NCBI GenBank assembly: GCA_007570785.1
Contig: ML660777.1
Location: 10,744,243-10,808,242, forward strand
Direction: 5' to 3'
DNA from: Antilocapra americana
Lineage: Eukaryota > Chordata > Mammalia > Artiodactyla > Antilocapridae
Length of the DNA stretch: 64,000 nt
Both the position numbers and the translations under genes were made by a program. The stretch's first letter is position 1. Each line of letters begins with the position of its first letter. Under the pieces are notes generated by a model. That model did no database searches. It had not been told where the DNA came from and saw only the letters and a list, made by a program, of their open reading frames with translations. Positions 1 through 11,180 of the stretch are shown here, piece by piece.

Positions 1-240
1 GAGGGGAGAGCGGCGGGCTGGAGGGGTCGGGTCGAGGTGCCGGGCCCGGAAGGAAGGGGGAGCTGGGCGCGTGGCCTGTAGGAGGGTGAGCGGCAGTGGG
101 ACCTCCCCGTGGCCTCCCACATTGCCTGAGAGATCTTAGATCCTACTTGACCCCCGGAGGGACAGAACTAAGACCAAACTGCAATTTCTAGGTGGTGACG
201 AAGGGGGACTCGAACCAGACGTCGTGTGTCATGCATGCTT
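1..240. promoter_or_regulatory. Right edge of a GC/CpG-rich block, possible CpG-island flank
   Basis: The first 110 bases are very GC-rich with several CpG dinucleotides, and GC content falls quickly after about base 240. A donor-like AGG|GTGAGC lies with its GT at 86-87, so a first exon could end here, but no reading frame or upstream sequence is available to test this. The block is cut by the window start, so its size and any promoter are unknown. This could equally be a GC-rich non-promoter patch. Confidence 0.35.
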
Positions 241-487
241 CTTTTCTCCATGCCGCTCCACTTTCTCACTGCCATAAGCTCTTGTCAAGACTGCGTTTGT
301 TATATAAAGACAGGATCGGTGTAGTTAAACACTTGGCGAAGGGACTTTAGAGTTGGCTCTCTCTGGCTCTGCGTTCTTACCTTGGAAAGGCAACCATCCC
401 TTCTGTGAGAAACAAATGTAAATACTTCCTTGAGATGGATGCAGTTATGACTGTCTATCCGCTGGACAGTTGATTTTCTAGAGACAA
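241..487. other. Single-copy sequence, no gene seen
   Basis: Mixed-composition DNA between the GC-rich edge and the purine microsatellite. I see no coding frame, repeat family or RNA gene here. Confidence 0.5.
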
Positions 488-572
488 TGTGGGGAGAGAG
501 GGGGAAGGGAAGAGAGAGGGAGAGAGAGGAGAGGGAGAGAGAGAAGGAGAGAGAGAGAGAGAGAGAGAGAAA
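488..572. repeat. (GA)n / purine-rich microsatellite
   Basis: A run of AG dinucleotides interrupted by GGGA and GGAA steps, ending in about 14 uninterrupted GA units. The complementary strand gives serine/leucine-rich frames that are artefacts of this tract. Homopurine mirror-type tracts can form triplex DNA and are usually length-polymorphic. Confidence 0.9.
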
Positions 573-3409
573 GTATCTCAGAGACAAAATGTATCTCAAG
601 ACCCAAGTTTTGAATTTCAACTCCGGTCCAGGGCATGATAACTCTTCTGTGGGTTTTCCTTAAGACGCAGTGTAGGTCGAAAGAATGCATGCACGCTTCT
701 AAATGAATCTCTTCTAAACATGTTGTGCAGGCCATGGTGCCATTTTCCTTGTAACAAGGATTTATTAGTGAATTCTCCGAAGTACTTCATATATCTGTCT
801 GTGGTTGTAGGAAATGAACAGGGGGCAGAGTGCAAAGACCAAACTCACGCACACGTGCTTCTCCCCCACCCGCCTTTAAACTTCATTCCCAACTTTCCTG
901 GGCTGTTTCAGGGGCCGGTGATTGCAAGAGCTTGGGCTCCCTCTACTAGCTTGCCCCACCCCCACCCCCCCCTTGCTCAGTTATTCTGCATGCGGGGTCG
1001 CTCTCTCCATCGTCAGCTTTGAAAACTTACTGTGGTTTGGGGAGGGGTGCTGGTTTTATTTTCCTGAACATTTGCTTGAAATATTTTGTTAGGGCTTCAA
1101 AGACAAGACCTGTCTTTATTTTTTATATATTCTTGATAACTATGATATATTTATTAATAACCAGTGTTTCTGGATGAGATTTCAAATAAAAAAGAAACTT
1201 TAAATCCTGGCTTTGCCTTTGCCTAAAATTTTTGAAGATGGGGGTAGTGGGTAGGGAACATGTGGCCCCAGTAAAGTGTAGCTGGAAGTAGGGGACAGAT
1301 CTAGGTAGGTGGGATAACACAAAGCATTTTTCCTGATCATTTAAAGGTAAAGAGGTCAGACATATTGGTGTTAATTATTACAATTAAATGTCCTTCAAGT
1401 AGGAGCCTTGTCCACAGTGGTAGTCTTGTGATATTTCAACTCCTATTTCTCTGCAATAATCAGACCTTCATGAACTCAGAAATTGAGTTTTTTATTTCAA
1501 GCGATCTGGAAACCCAGAGTGATAAGAAATGAGAGGCAGAGTTGTGACTGCACTGGCTGTGTTGGCAACAGATAAGAATGAAACAGTAAGTTAACTTCTT
1601 TTCACTTTAAATTGTCCGTGTGGCTTAAAAAAAATCAAGCAAAATAAAATCCAGTGTATGTTTTAAAAATCAAAGAAAAGTGATCTTAAAAAAAATAATT
1701 GAAATCTTAGCCCCCCCACCAGCCTCTTGGTAGCAGACTCCTCAGAGGTAAGGAAGGCCCCTCTGCTTTCTAAGGTGAGTCTGGAGTGAGGCCAGTGACC
1801 ACCCAAGTCTCAGCATCTCCAGATGTGTAGTGGAAACTCTCTTCTTTCCTCCCTTAGAAGATTGCAGATCCCATTAGTTGAATACAAATTATTTGGAAGT
1901 ATTATTGGGTAGGGGCAAGGAGAGAAAGAAAGAAAGCCTTCTACATAAATAATGGCTTAGATGGGTTATTTTAATCAATTACTTATCTCTCTTGCCACCC
2001 CATAACATTCCCAGATAGTTTATATAAGCAAAAATAATCCAGCAAGAAGGTTTTGTTTACTTGTTTATAGAGGACAGGAAATCAAGTTCTAGGGATGATA
2101 ACCTGAACAGCATGTGTGTCTGTTCCCCATCAAGGATAATAGAAACCTGATTACAACGTACCACCCCAGAATCTGTCTTGAGCTTAGCTGTAATATCACC
2201 TCCCTGTTGGCTGAGGCCTAAGTTCTGCTTCAAGAGGCGGAGGCAGGTGGTTTCTCTCCATAGAGCTGTCTCTCTCCAGGATCCAGCATAGACATCCCAT
2301 CTAGGAAGCATCTGCCCCTTCCTTCCTGGGTCCCCACTGCCCCTCCCTGAGAGGATACCTCTGTGGGTCCTGGGTCTATTTAACTCATTCTCCTCCATCT
2401 CTTTTTACTTCCAGCTCCCCCACTGCCAGGGAGAAAGATCTAAGTGAGGGTCTACAGTGGAGGATACTTATTTCCTTTGGTTTTAGGCAGATAAATGGGG
2501 GAATAATCGTCTGTTTCCCAAGGGTGATTCATTTCTCTGGGTGAGGAAAGAGCTTTTGAGGATTTATTTGAAACCAACACAAGGCAGCCCTCCAGCCTTT
2601 CCCTGTGTTTATTATTTAGAAAAGAGAGAGGAGGGAGAAGTTTCATCAATCAGGAAAACGACTTTCCCTGAGTCACTGGCTTCTACTGAGTCCTGTTTTC
2701 AAAGGCATGAATCTGGGGAAAGACAAGAGGCCTGACCACTGGCTTAGTGGTAGGTTTCATTCCTTCTTTAGAATTGGGCCTGGAAGAGAAAAGACACTGT
2801 TTCTGCTGTTGAGGAGATCCCCTGGATTGATCTGTCTGTTCTGGGTCACACAAACTCCTCAGACCTAGAGACTAGGAGAAAGCATTCCTTTTAAGAAAAG
2901 GATGGGAGAAAGACAAAGTGGAAGCCAGATAAAACTGGAGTTTCTAGATTTATTAAGGATGGAGCAGCCTCTCCGTCCTGCCGGACCTGCCTCCACTGGG
3001 AAGGGATTTAGCCAGGTGGAGGCTGGCTTGCTTGGAAGAGTGACTTTGCAGGCAATTCTAACTGGCATTTTCCGTTAAATTCTCGAAGAGTACATGGCAG
3101 CAAAAGTGAGAATGAATTCTTGGCCCGATTGATTTTCTTTTCACTGCAATTTGTCACCTTCTCAAAAGTTCTTAAGTTTAAGCCGTTTTTAATGCAATCG
3201 AGAAGCACAAGGATCCCTTCATTCCACAGAAAAAGTAGAAAGATAGTGAAAACCTAGTGGGCTAAGGTATTTGGAGAAACCAGGGCTAGAATCCTCAGGA
3301 TGCCCTTGAAGCTAGTGACCCATCTTTTAAGGCAGGGAGAAAGTCACACTTAGAAACCCACCGGCAGTTGGCAGGATCTGCTAACCCTCTGTTCCTAAAG
3401 ACTCTCTTT
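573..3409. other. Non-coding single-copy stretch, no gene recognised
   Basis: About 2.8 kb of ordinary composition. Open frames of up to 113 codons occur on both strands, but none shows domain content or a consistent codon pattern. I recognise no SINE, L1 or BovB piece. A polypyrimidine stretch ending in CAG near 2380-2413 resembles a splice acceptor, but nothing downstream supports an exon. Confidence 0.5.
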
Positions 3410-5460
3410 ACTTTCCCCGGAGTTCTGGGGCCTTGGATCTACAATCCTTAAAAAGAGCGGGGAGGGGAGACCGGAGTTGGTCTGCGAAGCCCAAAGTTCC
3501 CTTACTCCTTCAGGCGGAGGCCTTGTGTTGCCTCAAGCTTTTCCAAGCTCCTAGGTCGAGCAGTTACACCGCCTCCACTGGTACCCTTTGCAGAAACTGC
3601 GAAAGCTCCTTCCCCCAGGGAGGATGATAGATACTCTGAGCACCTCGCTCAACTAACAAGATATAACTGCTCTTTTCTCCCTTCTAGAGACTTCCGGCCC
3701 CTCTCTCCGCGTCCCGCCGTGTGTGTTCAAGGTGGGTTCTCAAGCCTGGACGCCCAGACAACTACGCCCCCGGCCCTCCCCGAAGATGCTCTCCCAGCCG
3801 CTCTGCGCCTTTGGGGGCCTGGCCAGGCCTTGAGCCTGGGGCTCCGCGGAGCCTCCGTTATCAAGGAACCGAGTCCCCAAAGACTGGCCGGTCCAGGCTC
3901 CTAGGGCTCAGGAAACTAGGCAAGGGGAGGAGCAGCAGCTGAAGGGCGTTGGCAGTGTCTTTGGAAAGAAATGGGCTCGGGTGGGAGGGGGGCACCTGCA
4001 TCTTCCGCCCCGCCTCTAGGCAAACTTGCGGCGACCCTTTCCTCTTCAGCCCCTTCAGAGTCTCAGAGACTCGCGTGTACCCATTTCCTTATAAATAGCC
4101 GGGAAGAGGCAAACCCCGAAGGTTCTGCTCCCACTCTCTTTTTAGCTGTGTCCGTTTTCAGTGAAATCTTCCCTTCGAGGGGCCGGAGAAGGAGAGATTC
4201 AGGCAACTAACAGAGGAAGGACAGGACAGTAGCGGGGATGCCCGATCTCCGAGGCCTCCTAGGGTTCCGGGACCTAATCCTTCCAGACCACCACCCCAGC
4301 CCCTCCCGATTTTGCAGTCAGACGGCTAGGTGGGTAACCCCTCCCTCCGTCCTCTGCACCCGGCGGCTGGGAGCGTGGATCCAGGCGCGGGTCTGGACCC
4401 TGCACCGCAGAAATTGGCCCCGCAACTCGCCTCTGTTCCTGGAGTCTATCGCGGAGCGGGTTGGTGCGGAGCTGGGGGTCCTGGGGGAGCGGGGCTGCGT
4501 CCCCTGGGAAACCTCGGTCTCCGCGACTTCTCTCCTCCGGCTCCGCAGGCCCAGCGAGGCCGGGGCGCAGAAGACAAAAGAAAGATGCGCGGGAGAGGGA
4601 CGTCGTGGAGCAAGGCGCCGGGCTGCGCAGACACTTGGAAAGAGCCTCGCAATACCAAAGCGTTTATGGAAAGTGAATGGGAGAAAATGCAACAGTAGCA
4701 ATCCCAACCGAGGCCGAGCTCTTTCAGCTCTATTCCCTACGCTCGCGCGCCGAGAGGCTCGCGGACACTGGGTCAACTTTGTTCAGGAGATCCGTTCCGA
4801 GGCGGCCAGGGCGACCGGGACGGCCTCCCTCCCCGAGGCTGAACCTGGCGCTGGCTCGGAGACGAACTTTCTAACCCAACCCTGGCCGTGTCCCAGGCTC
4901 CAAAGTGAACATGGTACCGTGCAGCCCGCACTGGAGCCCGGAAGTTCAACACTCCCCCGAGAATTCAACACATCGCGGGGGAACGGGGATCCGGATCTGC
5001 TGGGGTCGAGGGCTCAGAGAGGAAGGTGTGCGCAGATCTGAGTACTCAACTGGCTGGGGCGGGGGGCGGTGGTGGTAGGGGGCGGGCTGGATTTTGGTGC
5101 GGTTTCCTGGAGTTCGGAGGAAAGCCGAGTGGTTGGGTGTCTCCTGCCAGAGAAGGGAAGGAAAGGGATAGCAATGAAGGATCTGGAAAACAACTTGAAA
5201 TACCTGCCCCCGAAAATTTTGGGGTTCTGTCTGGCAAGGACTTAATCAGCACCGGTCTTTCCATCTAGTCTTCAACCGATACTTCAGAGAATGCAGAAAC
5301 CTGGGCCAGATTGTGGGGGCGCCACAGTTAACGTGTAAGATGCAGGCTGTCAATCATTCATCCCCCTGGGGCCTGGAACCCGCCCTCCACCCCCACCCCG
5401 CCCCTGCGTGCTGCTGAGCTGAAGGGCCGAGAACACGTCTCTGCCACAGGTAGGATTCTT
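3410..5460. promoter_or_regulatory. CpG island with promoter-like signals
   Basis: This 2-kb block is strongly GC-rich and keeps frequent CpG dinucleotides, densest from about 3700 to 5110, unlike the CpG-depleted DNA around it. That is the usual signature of an unmethylated vertebrate promoter or developmental regulator. On the plus strand it holds a TATA-box match at 4090-4097 and a donor-like CAG|GTAGGA with its GT at 5450-5451, which would suit a first exon reading rightwards. Several overlapping GC-driven frames exist; the longest is 4238-5041 plus, 267 codons, rich in Arg, Pro, Ala and Ser, with no recognisable domain. Which gene or non-coding RNA starts here, if any, cannot be decided from the window. 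Confidence 0.7.
4090..4097 (+). promoter_or_regulatory. TATA-box match inside the CpG island
   Basis: TATAAATA followed by GCCGGG, in otherwise GC-rich DNA, is a good match to a metazoan TATA element. Transcription would be expected to start about 25-32 bases downstream, near 4120. The next ATG-initiated long frame begins at 4238. A chance match cannot be excluded. Confidence 0.4.
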
Positions 5461-8400
5461 AACAACCTCTGGAGAAAACAGAGTTGTGGAGCAAGTATAC
5501 TCTATGAAGACTCTGTTCTCCCGGTTACTTAACTGCCTCTCCCTCCATTTGACTCTGGTGAAGGAACAAGGGAATTCCCAAGATCCGTTGCTTCCTTTGG
5601 TATTTCTCTTAATCTTCTTTCACTTTAACAATCAACATTTTCTGAGTGCTTTCGTTGTGCCATACACTGTGAGGGTCGCTGGAGAAAAAAATGAACAAAA
5701 TAGCTAGGACATTCAAGTGCATAAGAAATGGCCCCTGCCCTGGGGGTCCTCAGACCCTAGTGGGAAAACGTGGCATCTGAGTCCCAAGGTAAAACCTCCA
5801 CTGGCCGCGCAGAACACTGAGTGCTGCAAGCCTGCTTTCCAGAAGCTGGAAAACACACTGTCCTGCTAGGGAACAGGAGCAGATGCCTTTGATTAATATG
5901 GAAATAAAAAGAAGCAATGGTGGCAGTACTTTGTTTCATTGCAGTTGTTTAGAGATTTACTGACATTGAGATAAGCTTCAGTCTGTGGCATCTCCATAAT
6001 TCATGTCCCCGTTAGTTATTACCAAATGAGTAAATCGTTTTTTTTTTTCTTTTAACCGGTTTTTAAAAGTAAATAAATAAATAACAGGGTGGGGGGAGGT
6101 TGGAAGAAATCTTTTTTTAATAGGATTAGAGTCATTATTTTCCTTGCCTCTGTGGGTCCCTGAGGTACAGAAACTTGTCTCTCCACTCCCCAGTTCACCA
6201 GGCTGTGTTCTGAACATAAAACAATTCTGTAATTTCCTTCAAGAACAAAAGTTTTCAAAGAAATGACCTGCACTGTATCCCCCTCAATAAAACAGAATTG
6301 ACTTAATGGTCTGTTAATTACTCTATCCTCCCAGGGGGAGGGAAGCTTCCAAAAGGATTGCTACAAACCCTCTGTTGATTGAAGCTGTGGTCTGTCCCCA
6401 ATGTACAGCTGGGGCTGGGCCATTGAAAACCCAGACAAAACAAAATCCCTGATAAATAATCCTACCTAGAACACAAAGATTCAGCCTACAATAGTTGAAT
6501 CTTCGCTGGATCCTCAGAGAAGCCCAGAATGAGCTCTTTCGGGGCTTCCGGGGTAATCTTTAAATTTGAGGCCAAATGTTCTTGGACAAAAGTTAAAAAG
6601 AGTATGGTTGGCCCTTCTGTCCTCTCATCCTCCTGTGTTGAATTCCTTTCTCTTTTTTTGAGACTCTGACTGTATTTCTTTTATCCAATCTTCTTTTTTA
6701 CTAATTACCGTTTGTTCCATCATTTAATATATTTTTGTTTGATCATCTTTTCCAATTGTTTCTCTATTAGTGATTTAAAGAAGACAAATTTGACTGTTCT
6801 AGTAAAAAAGGAACAAAGTAGAGATCAAAATGTAAGAGACAGATTTGGGTTATTATTCTCTGTGACTTTTTCACATCTGTAAGGTGACAACTGCAGCATG
6901 CAGTTAAATCTATTTCTAAAATAAAAAATATGTGAAAATTCTATTTAAGCTGAAGCAACATTGAGCAATTATCCAGTTAAACTAGCATCAGAAAGCAGAG
7001 CAATTCAATTTTTAAAAACATTTTTTTAAGGAAGGAGATACACATGTTGTACACTAATTGAGAAAATATGATTTTAATTTGTTGTACATTTAACTTTTGT
7101 GGGTCCATTGAAATAGAGCACTGCAGAAAGATGAAATGTAGCGTCTAGAGAGAGGGGTCATGAAAATGATCAGGATGTGGAGATGATCTGTTTTGGAAAT
7201 TAGTTCTTTGTCCGAACTAGGCGGTAACAGAAAGAGTGTGTCAAACCACAGTTTCCCACATCTACCATCTCTTTTTGAGGTAGTGATGGTATCTCAAAAA
7301 CACTTAAGTCACTCTTAAGTGCCTACTATTACTCAAGAGTCATGTGTTGATGGAAACCAACCTCTGCTTTCCCTGCCATGGTTGACTGGTCCCTGCGTGG
7401 TGCAGGAGCTAATCATACTAATGGTGAGGGAGGCTAGTTCAAAGACTTTAAATTGTGTCCATAATTGTGTTTCATATCAAATGGTGACAAACATATACTT
7501 TTCTCTGCTTTGGAAAACTGAAAAAAAAAAATCTAATGAATCAAAAAAGACCCATCATTTAAACTCAGCCCGACCCCCAAGTGATGCTGATCTTTTGTTT
7601 TGATTTTGTGTACTGTTGACTGTTCATCTCAGTTATGTGAGAAATAGGTTCTAGACAGAGTGATAGACAGTGTGACCTGTGGGCTCAATTAGTGCTGTTC
7701 CTTTCAATAAAACCCATACAAAAGGCTATCTTTGCCTTTCTCATCAATGATGTCCTTACAATCCTGACTGCTCCACAATACTATATAGCTAATAGACAAA
7801 CACAAAAACCAAGAAGCCATTCCTCTTGCTAAATAGTCCGCGGAGAATATTAAAAGGAAAGGAGGTAATTTGTTTTCGATTTTTACTAGCTTTATATTAT
7901 GAATAAATAAGACTGCAAGGTTGAATAAAGTAGTTTTAGAAATCATACTGACTAACCATGTGCTTCAGAGATGGCTTAGGTCCTATTTTTCCCCTTTGCA
8001 GAAATTAATGTGCTCAGGCATCAATGCCCCTCCCCAAAGAACATTTTAATTTGGAAGGGTTTTTTTTCTTTTTTTCATTTTTTACCATTAAAAAATGAAA
8101 TAATTCCATCCCTTGTGGATGCTGTTTTCTAGGCTCTTGAGACATTGGACCTCTTCAGAACCACAAGTTACCTACAATCAGTAACTTTTCATCATTTTTG
8201 ATCTGGGCAAACTTTTAAATAGAAACTACTGAGAAACATGCAGTAACATTAGATCTCAGTTAAAATAAATACAAGGGAGTTGTAACTTGAGGGAAAATAC
8301 TAATGGTAAAAAACTTCTTGGAATATATTTAAAATGGAAAGAATTTATCTTTTTTGGGAAACAATGGTTTTCTTTAAACCCAGGCAAATGTGGTACTTGT

Positions 8401-8633
8401 CCTTGGGTGGTGGGAGAAGAGGGCAGAAGAGGCAGAGAGGGAAATATTACTTTTCTAAATGTGGCTCCTGTGAACTCTACTATGTAGACCGTGAACATCA
8501 TCTAAGTGGATAGTGAGCAATGAGAGGCTTTTCTTACAGTTCTGTACTTGATCACAATAGATTCTTTTCTTCTTCTCTAATTTACTTCCTTTGTAATTTT
8601 ATGTGAAGCTTGCTCATCTGAAATATATACAGT
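5461..8633. other. Non-coding stretch with one faint ancient repeat
   Basis: No gene is visible. Around 5635-5790 the text resembles an old mammal-wide interspersed repeat: an AATCAACATTTTCTGAGTGC motif, then CCCCTGCCCTGGGGGTCCTCAGACCCTAGTGGG. The rest is AT-leaning with short A and T runs (for example 6036-6090) and short chance frames only. Confidence 0.45.
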
Positions 8634-8672
8634 TATGGTATAGCTGTATACCATACAGCTTTGTATGGTATA
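8634..8672. repeat. Overlapping short palindromes
   Basis: TATGGTATA (8634-8642) is followed after four bases by its complement TATACCATA (8647-8655) and then by a third copy TATGGTATA (8664-8672). A second palindrome, AGCTGTAT-acc-ATACAGCT (8642-8660), overlaps it. The sequence can fold into alternative hairpins. No element family is recognised. Confidence 0.7.
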
Positions 8673-8977
8673 AAACAAACTTTTAGAGTTGAAACTAAAA
8701 TTAGGTTTATTGAAACATTTGATGTTTCTCTATATTTTAAACTTGAAAGAAAGAAATGGGAAATAGAATCTACGCAGCAGGGATAAAATGGATTAAGTGG
8801 AGCAGGTAAGACAAGAAATATGCTAGCCACTTTTTAAAAAGGTGAAACATTTTTGCTGATGAGGTGGCATCAAAGGTTACTAGTTTGTCCCTCACATATA
8901 TATATTTTAGATGAAGATACTTCTTAGAAAAAAAAGGACCATGTTTGCTGACTTCCGAGAGATCAAAGATTTATGGC

Positions 8978-9150
8978 TGAATTCTTCTCTTTCTCCTTCT
9001 GTCTTCCTCCTCAATTTTCTTTTCTTCCTCTATTCTTCTATTTTGAGTCTCAGTTATCTCCTCATCTCTGGCTCTCTGTCTTCTTCCACTTCTCTGCTTC
9101 CAGTCTCTACTTTATTTTCCATTCTAGCTCACCCCTCCAATCTATTTGTC
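8978..9150. repeat. Polypyrimidine-rich tract
   Basis: A long stretch dominated by C and T on the plus strand, with irregular TTCTTC, TCCTCC and CTCT steps rather than a clean microsatellite. It generates Ser/Leu-rich open frames that are not genes. Confidence 0.6.
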
Positions 9151-9270
9151 CACTACATTGGCCACTTCGTTGCTTTAGGGGAGCCTGGGATTGACATTCC
9201 CTTAGCCTTCTCGCTAAGTCCTTGCATATGCAACCTGCCTGCTTCTCCAACCAGATTCTGAGCAGATCTG

Positions 9271-9311
9271 TTAATATCTTCACTCTCAGCGGCTGAGAGT
9301 GAAGATATTAA
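9271..9311. repeat. Perfect 20-bp inverted repeat with 1-base spacer
   Basis: The left arm (9271-9290) begins TTAATATCTTCACTC. The right arm (9292-9311) is its exact reverse complement, separated by a single G at 9291. The match stops cleanly at both outer ends. There is no loop for a microRNA-type hairpin, and no transposon ends are recognised around it. Near-perfect palindromes of this size are normally unstable, so it may be young or an assembly artefact. Confidence 0.9.
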
Positions 9312-9479
9312 GGGGCGGGGGGCTACATGGAAGTGTATCCCAGAACCAAAGATATTTGAAAGCACTCTGACTTCCCAAAAGCTGCATTATAATGAGAATG
9401 CCTTTCCAGGTGATAGAAGTGTGCATGTCTTAGCTAGCTTATGTTAACTTAGGGGAAATGTTTATATTAATAATTATAG

Positions 9480-9645
9480 AAAACAGAAAGTTCTTAAAAT
9501 GTGCCAGCCATGGTTTTAAATACTCAGCAAGTAGTAACTCCTGTAATTCCCACCGAAAGCCTATGCAGGTGGTGCTATTACTATTCCCATGTTTGCAAAT
9601 GCACAAACTGAGGCCAGAAAGTTAGATAACTTTCCTGATATGTCT
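9480..9645 (-). mobile_element. MIR SINE fragment
   Basis: The order of diagnostic pieces fits MIR read on its complement: GTGCCAGCCATGG, then AACTCCTGTAATTCCCAC, GTGGTGCTATTACTATTCCCATGTTTGCAAAT, and AAACTGAGGCCAGAAAGTTAG. Highly diverged, as expected for this ancient tRNA-derived SINE. Confidence 0.65.
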
Positions 9646-9647
9646 TA

Positions 9648-9755
9648 GATTAGTGGTGTCCCCAGGCCTACAGGATAAGTTCCTTGGGCCAGCAGCAGCA
9701 GCAGCATCCAGGAACTTGTTAGAAACACAAATTCTGAGATTTTATCTTGCTCGAA
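9648..9755 (-). mobile_element. MER5A-like hAT MITE fragment with (CAG)n
   Basis: CAGCAGCAGCAGCAGCATCC followed by AGGAACTTGTTAGAAACACAAATTCTGAG matches the well-known end of MER5A, a non-autonomous hAT-Charlie element, read on its complement. The five CAG units are part of the element and not a coding repeat. Confidence 0.6.
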
Positions 9756-10267
9756 AACAAATAAGATAGGCTATCACAGTTTTGTGGGTGGTGGCAGAGG
9801 ACACACTACTCCTGGGTCAGAAACAAGGAACTTTATTTTTCACTGTGTGGAAAGTATCATGAATATCATGTTCACATTGGTACCCCTGGTTCCTTAATCC
9901 CCACAAGAGCATTGCAGAGGTAGCAAAGTTTATCAGTGTCTCAAATCACAAGATGTGGAGAAATACAAGAGATCTGTGAAAAGTTTCTGCCAACAGAGCG
10001 TTGAGACCAATACATTCTTCAAGCAACTGGCCCTTTGTCATCATTCTTCGGGACAAGGCCACTCTCTACTCCCCTTCTTCTCCTTCCCATGGACATGATA
10101 TTCATCTTGAATGTTTATAAAGTGCCAAAATTCTTTTATAATAAGCAATGCTTCTTTGTATGTATACCCATTTTTAATTTATGTGTGAACTGTGTTATAG
10201 TCCTTCTTCTATTACTTTTTTCACCCCTCGGCATTACGTTTTAAGCCCATTCATTTGGCTGTTAGTT
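9756..10267. other. Single-copy stretch, no gene seen
   Basis: About 500 bases with no recognised repeat and only a short hydrophobic chance frame (10035-10244 plus). Confidence 0.45.
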
Positions 10268-10560
10268 AATCTTGTTCCACTCCTTTTTTATTGAATTATA
10301 TTTGACATATAATATTTTATGTAAGTTCAAGGTGTACCATGTAGTCTCTTGCTGCTGTAGCAATAGTTAAGCCTCTATCTTGTCACATGATTATCATTTC
10401 TTCCAATGTTGTGAACAATTAAGATCTAGTCATTTAGCAAGTTTACGGTTTGGGATACCATTTTGTTGTCTGCAATCACTGTGCTGTGCATTATGTCTCC
10501 AGGATTTATTTATCTGCTGGCTGCATGTGTATAATGCCCCCCAGTTTCAACTCTGCTGAG
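10268..10560 (-). mobile_element. Old L1 3'-UTR fragment
   Basis: TTTTTTATTGAATTATATTTGACATATAATATT with a following AGTTCAAGGTGTACCA, then AACAATTAAGATCTAGTCATTTAGCAA and CTGTGCTGTGCATTATGTCTCCAGGATTTATTTATCT, is the complement of the L1M-type 3' UTR. Strongly diverged. Confidence 0.65.
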
Positions 10561-10699
10561 TATTCCATACTGTGTGTCCATCACATTTCATTCCTCATTT
10601 CCCTTGGGATGAAACTTAGCTTCCCTGTAGCACCCTATCACATGTGATAACACTGCCATGAGAATCTTTACTTATTTGTCTCCTCTTGGATCTCTTCAA

Positions 10700-10835
10700 G
10701 AAGTTTTCATATATACGTAGATAGACAGATAGATTACATATTTTGAAAATTATACACATATATATATAGAGAATATTGACATATATCTTGAAGATTGTAT
10801 ATATTAATTAATTGATTATATATATAATCAATATT
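10700..10835. repeat. AT-rich microsatellite zone with 22-bp palindrome
   Basis: Contains GATA/GACA steps and several TATA runs. At 10811-10832 a perfect self-complementary 22-mer (ATTGATTATAT and its complement) is present. Probably simple-sequence expansion within an old L1. Confidence 0.75.
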
Positions 10836-10839
10836 CTTT

Positions 10840-11180
10840 GCTCATTTTTCTATCAGGTTATCTGTTTTTCAAGGGTTCCTTGTACAGTTTAGATATTGAA
10901 AGTTTTAGATATAACAATTGTTTTCTCCTAATATTTTACTTTTGTGTTTTTTGTTCCTTTTCTATGTAGGGTGCCCAATTTTCCCAGAACCGTCCATTAC
11001 ACAGTCTGTCCTTTACTTTTGCTCTGTGGTGGCATCTTTATGTTATATTAAGTTCCTATATTTTCATTGGTCTTTTTTGGAACTTTCTACTCAGTGTCAT
11101 TGGTATATAGGTCTGTTTCTTTGTCACTACTGGTATATTGTTATCACTGTGACTTAGTATTATGTCTTAGTACGTGGTAA
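10840..11180 (-). mobile_element. Old L1 ORF2-region fragment
   Basis: Reverse-strand homology to L1 is suggested by TCATTTTTCTATCAGGTTATCTGTTTTTCAAGGGTTCCTTGTACAGTTTAGATATT (the ORF2 'rest terminate in place' region on the complement) and, further on, by a TGTTATATTAAGTTCCTATA stretch. Decayed and non-coding. Confidence 0.45.

Noticed and set aside
300..735. Serine/leucine-rich frames
   Set aside because: Translation of the (GA)n/(CT)n microsatellite.
4238..5041. 267-codon open frame as a protein-coding gene
   Set aside because: It lies in CpG-island DNA where stop codons are rare in all frames, is overlapped by several other long frames on both strands, and has no domain or recognisable homology. 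Kept only as a point to test.
9271..9311. MicroRNA precursor or transcription terminator
   Set aside because: The perfect arms leave a one-base loop, which cannot form a normal pre-miRNA hairpin, and there is no T run typical of a terminator in this context.
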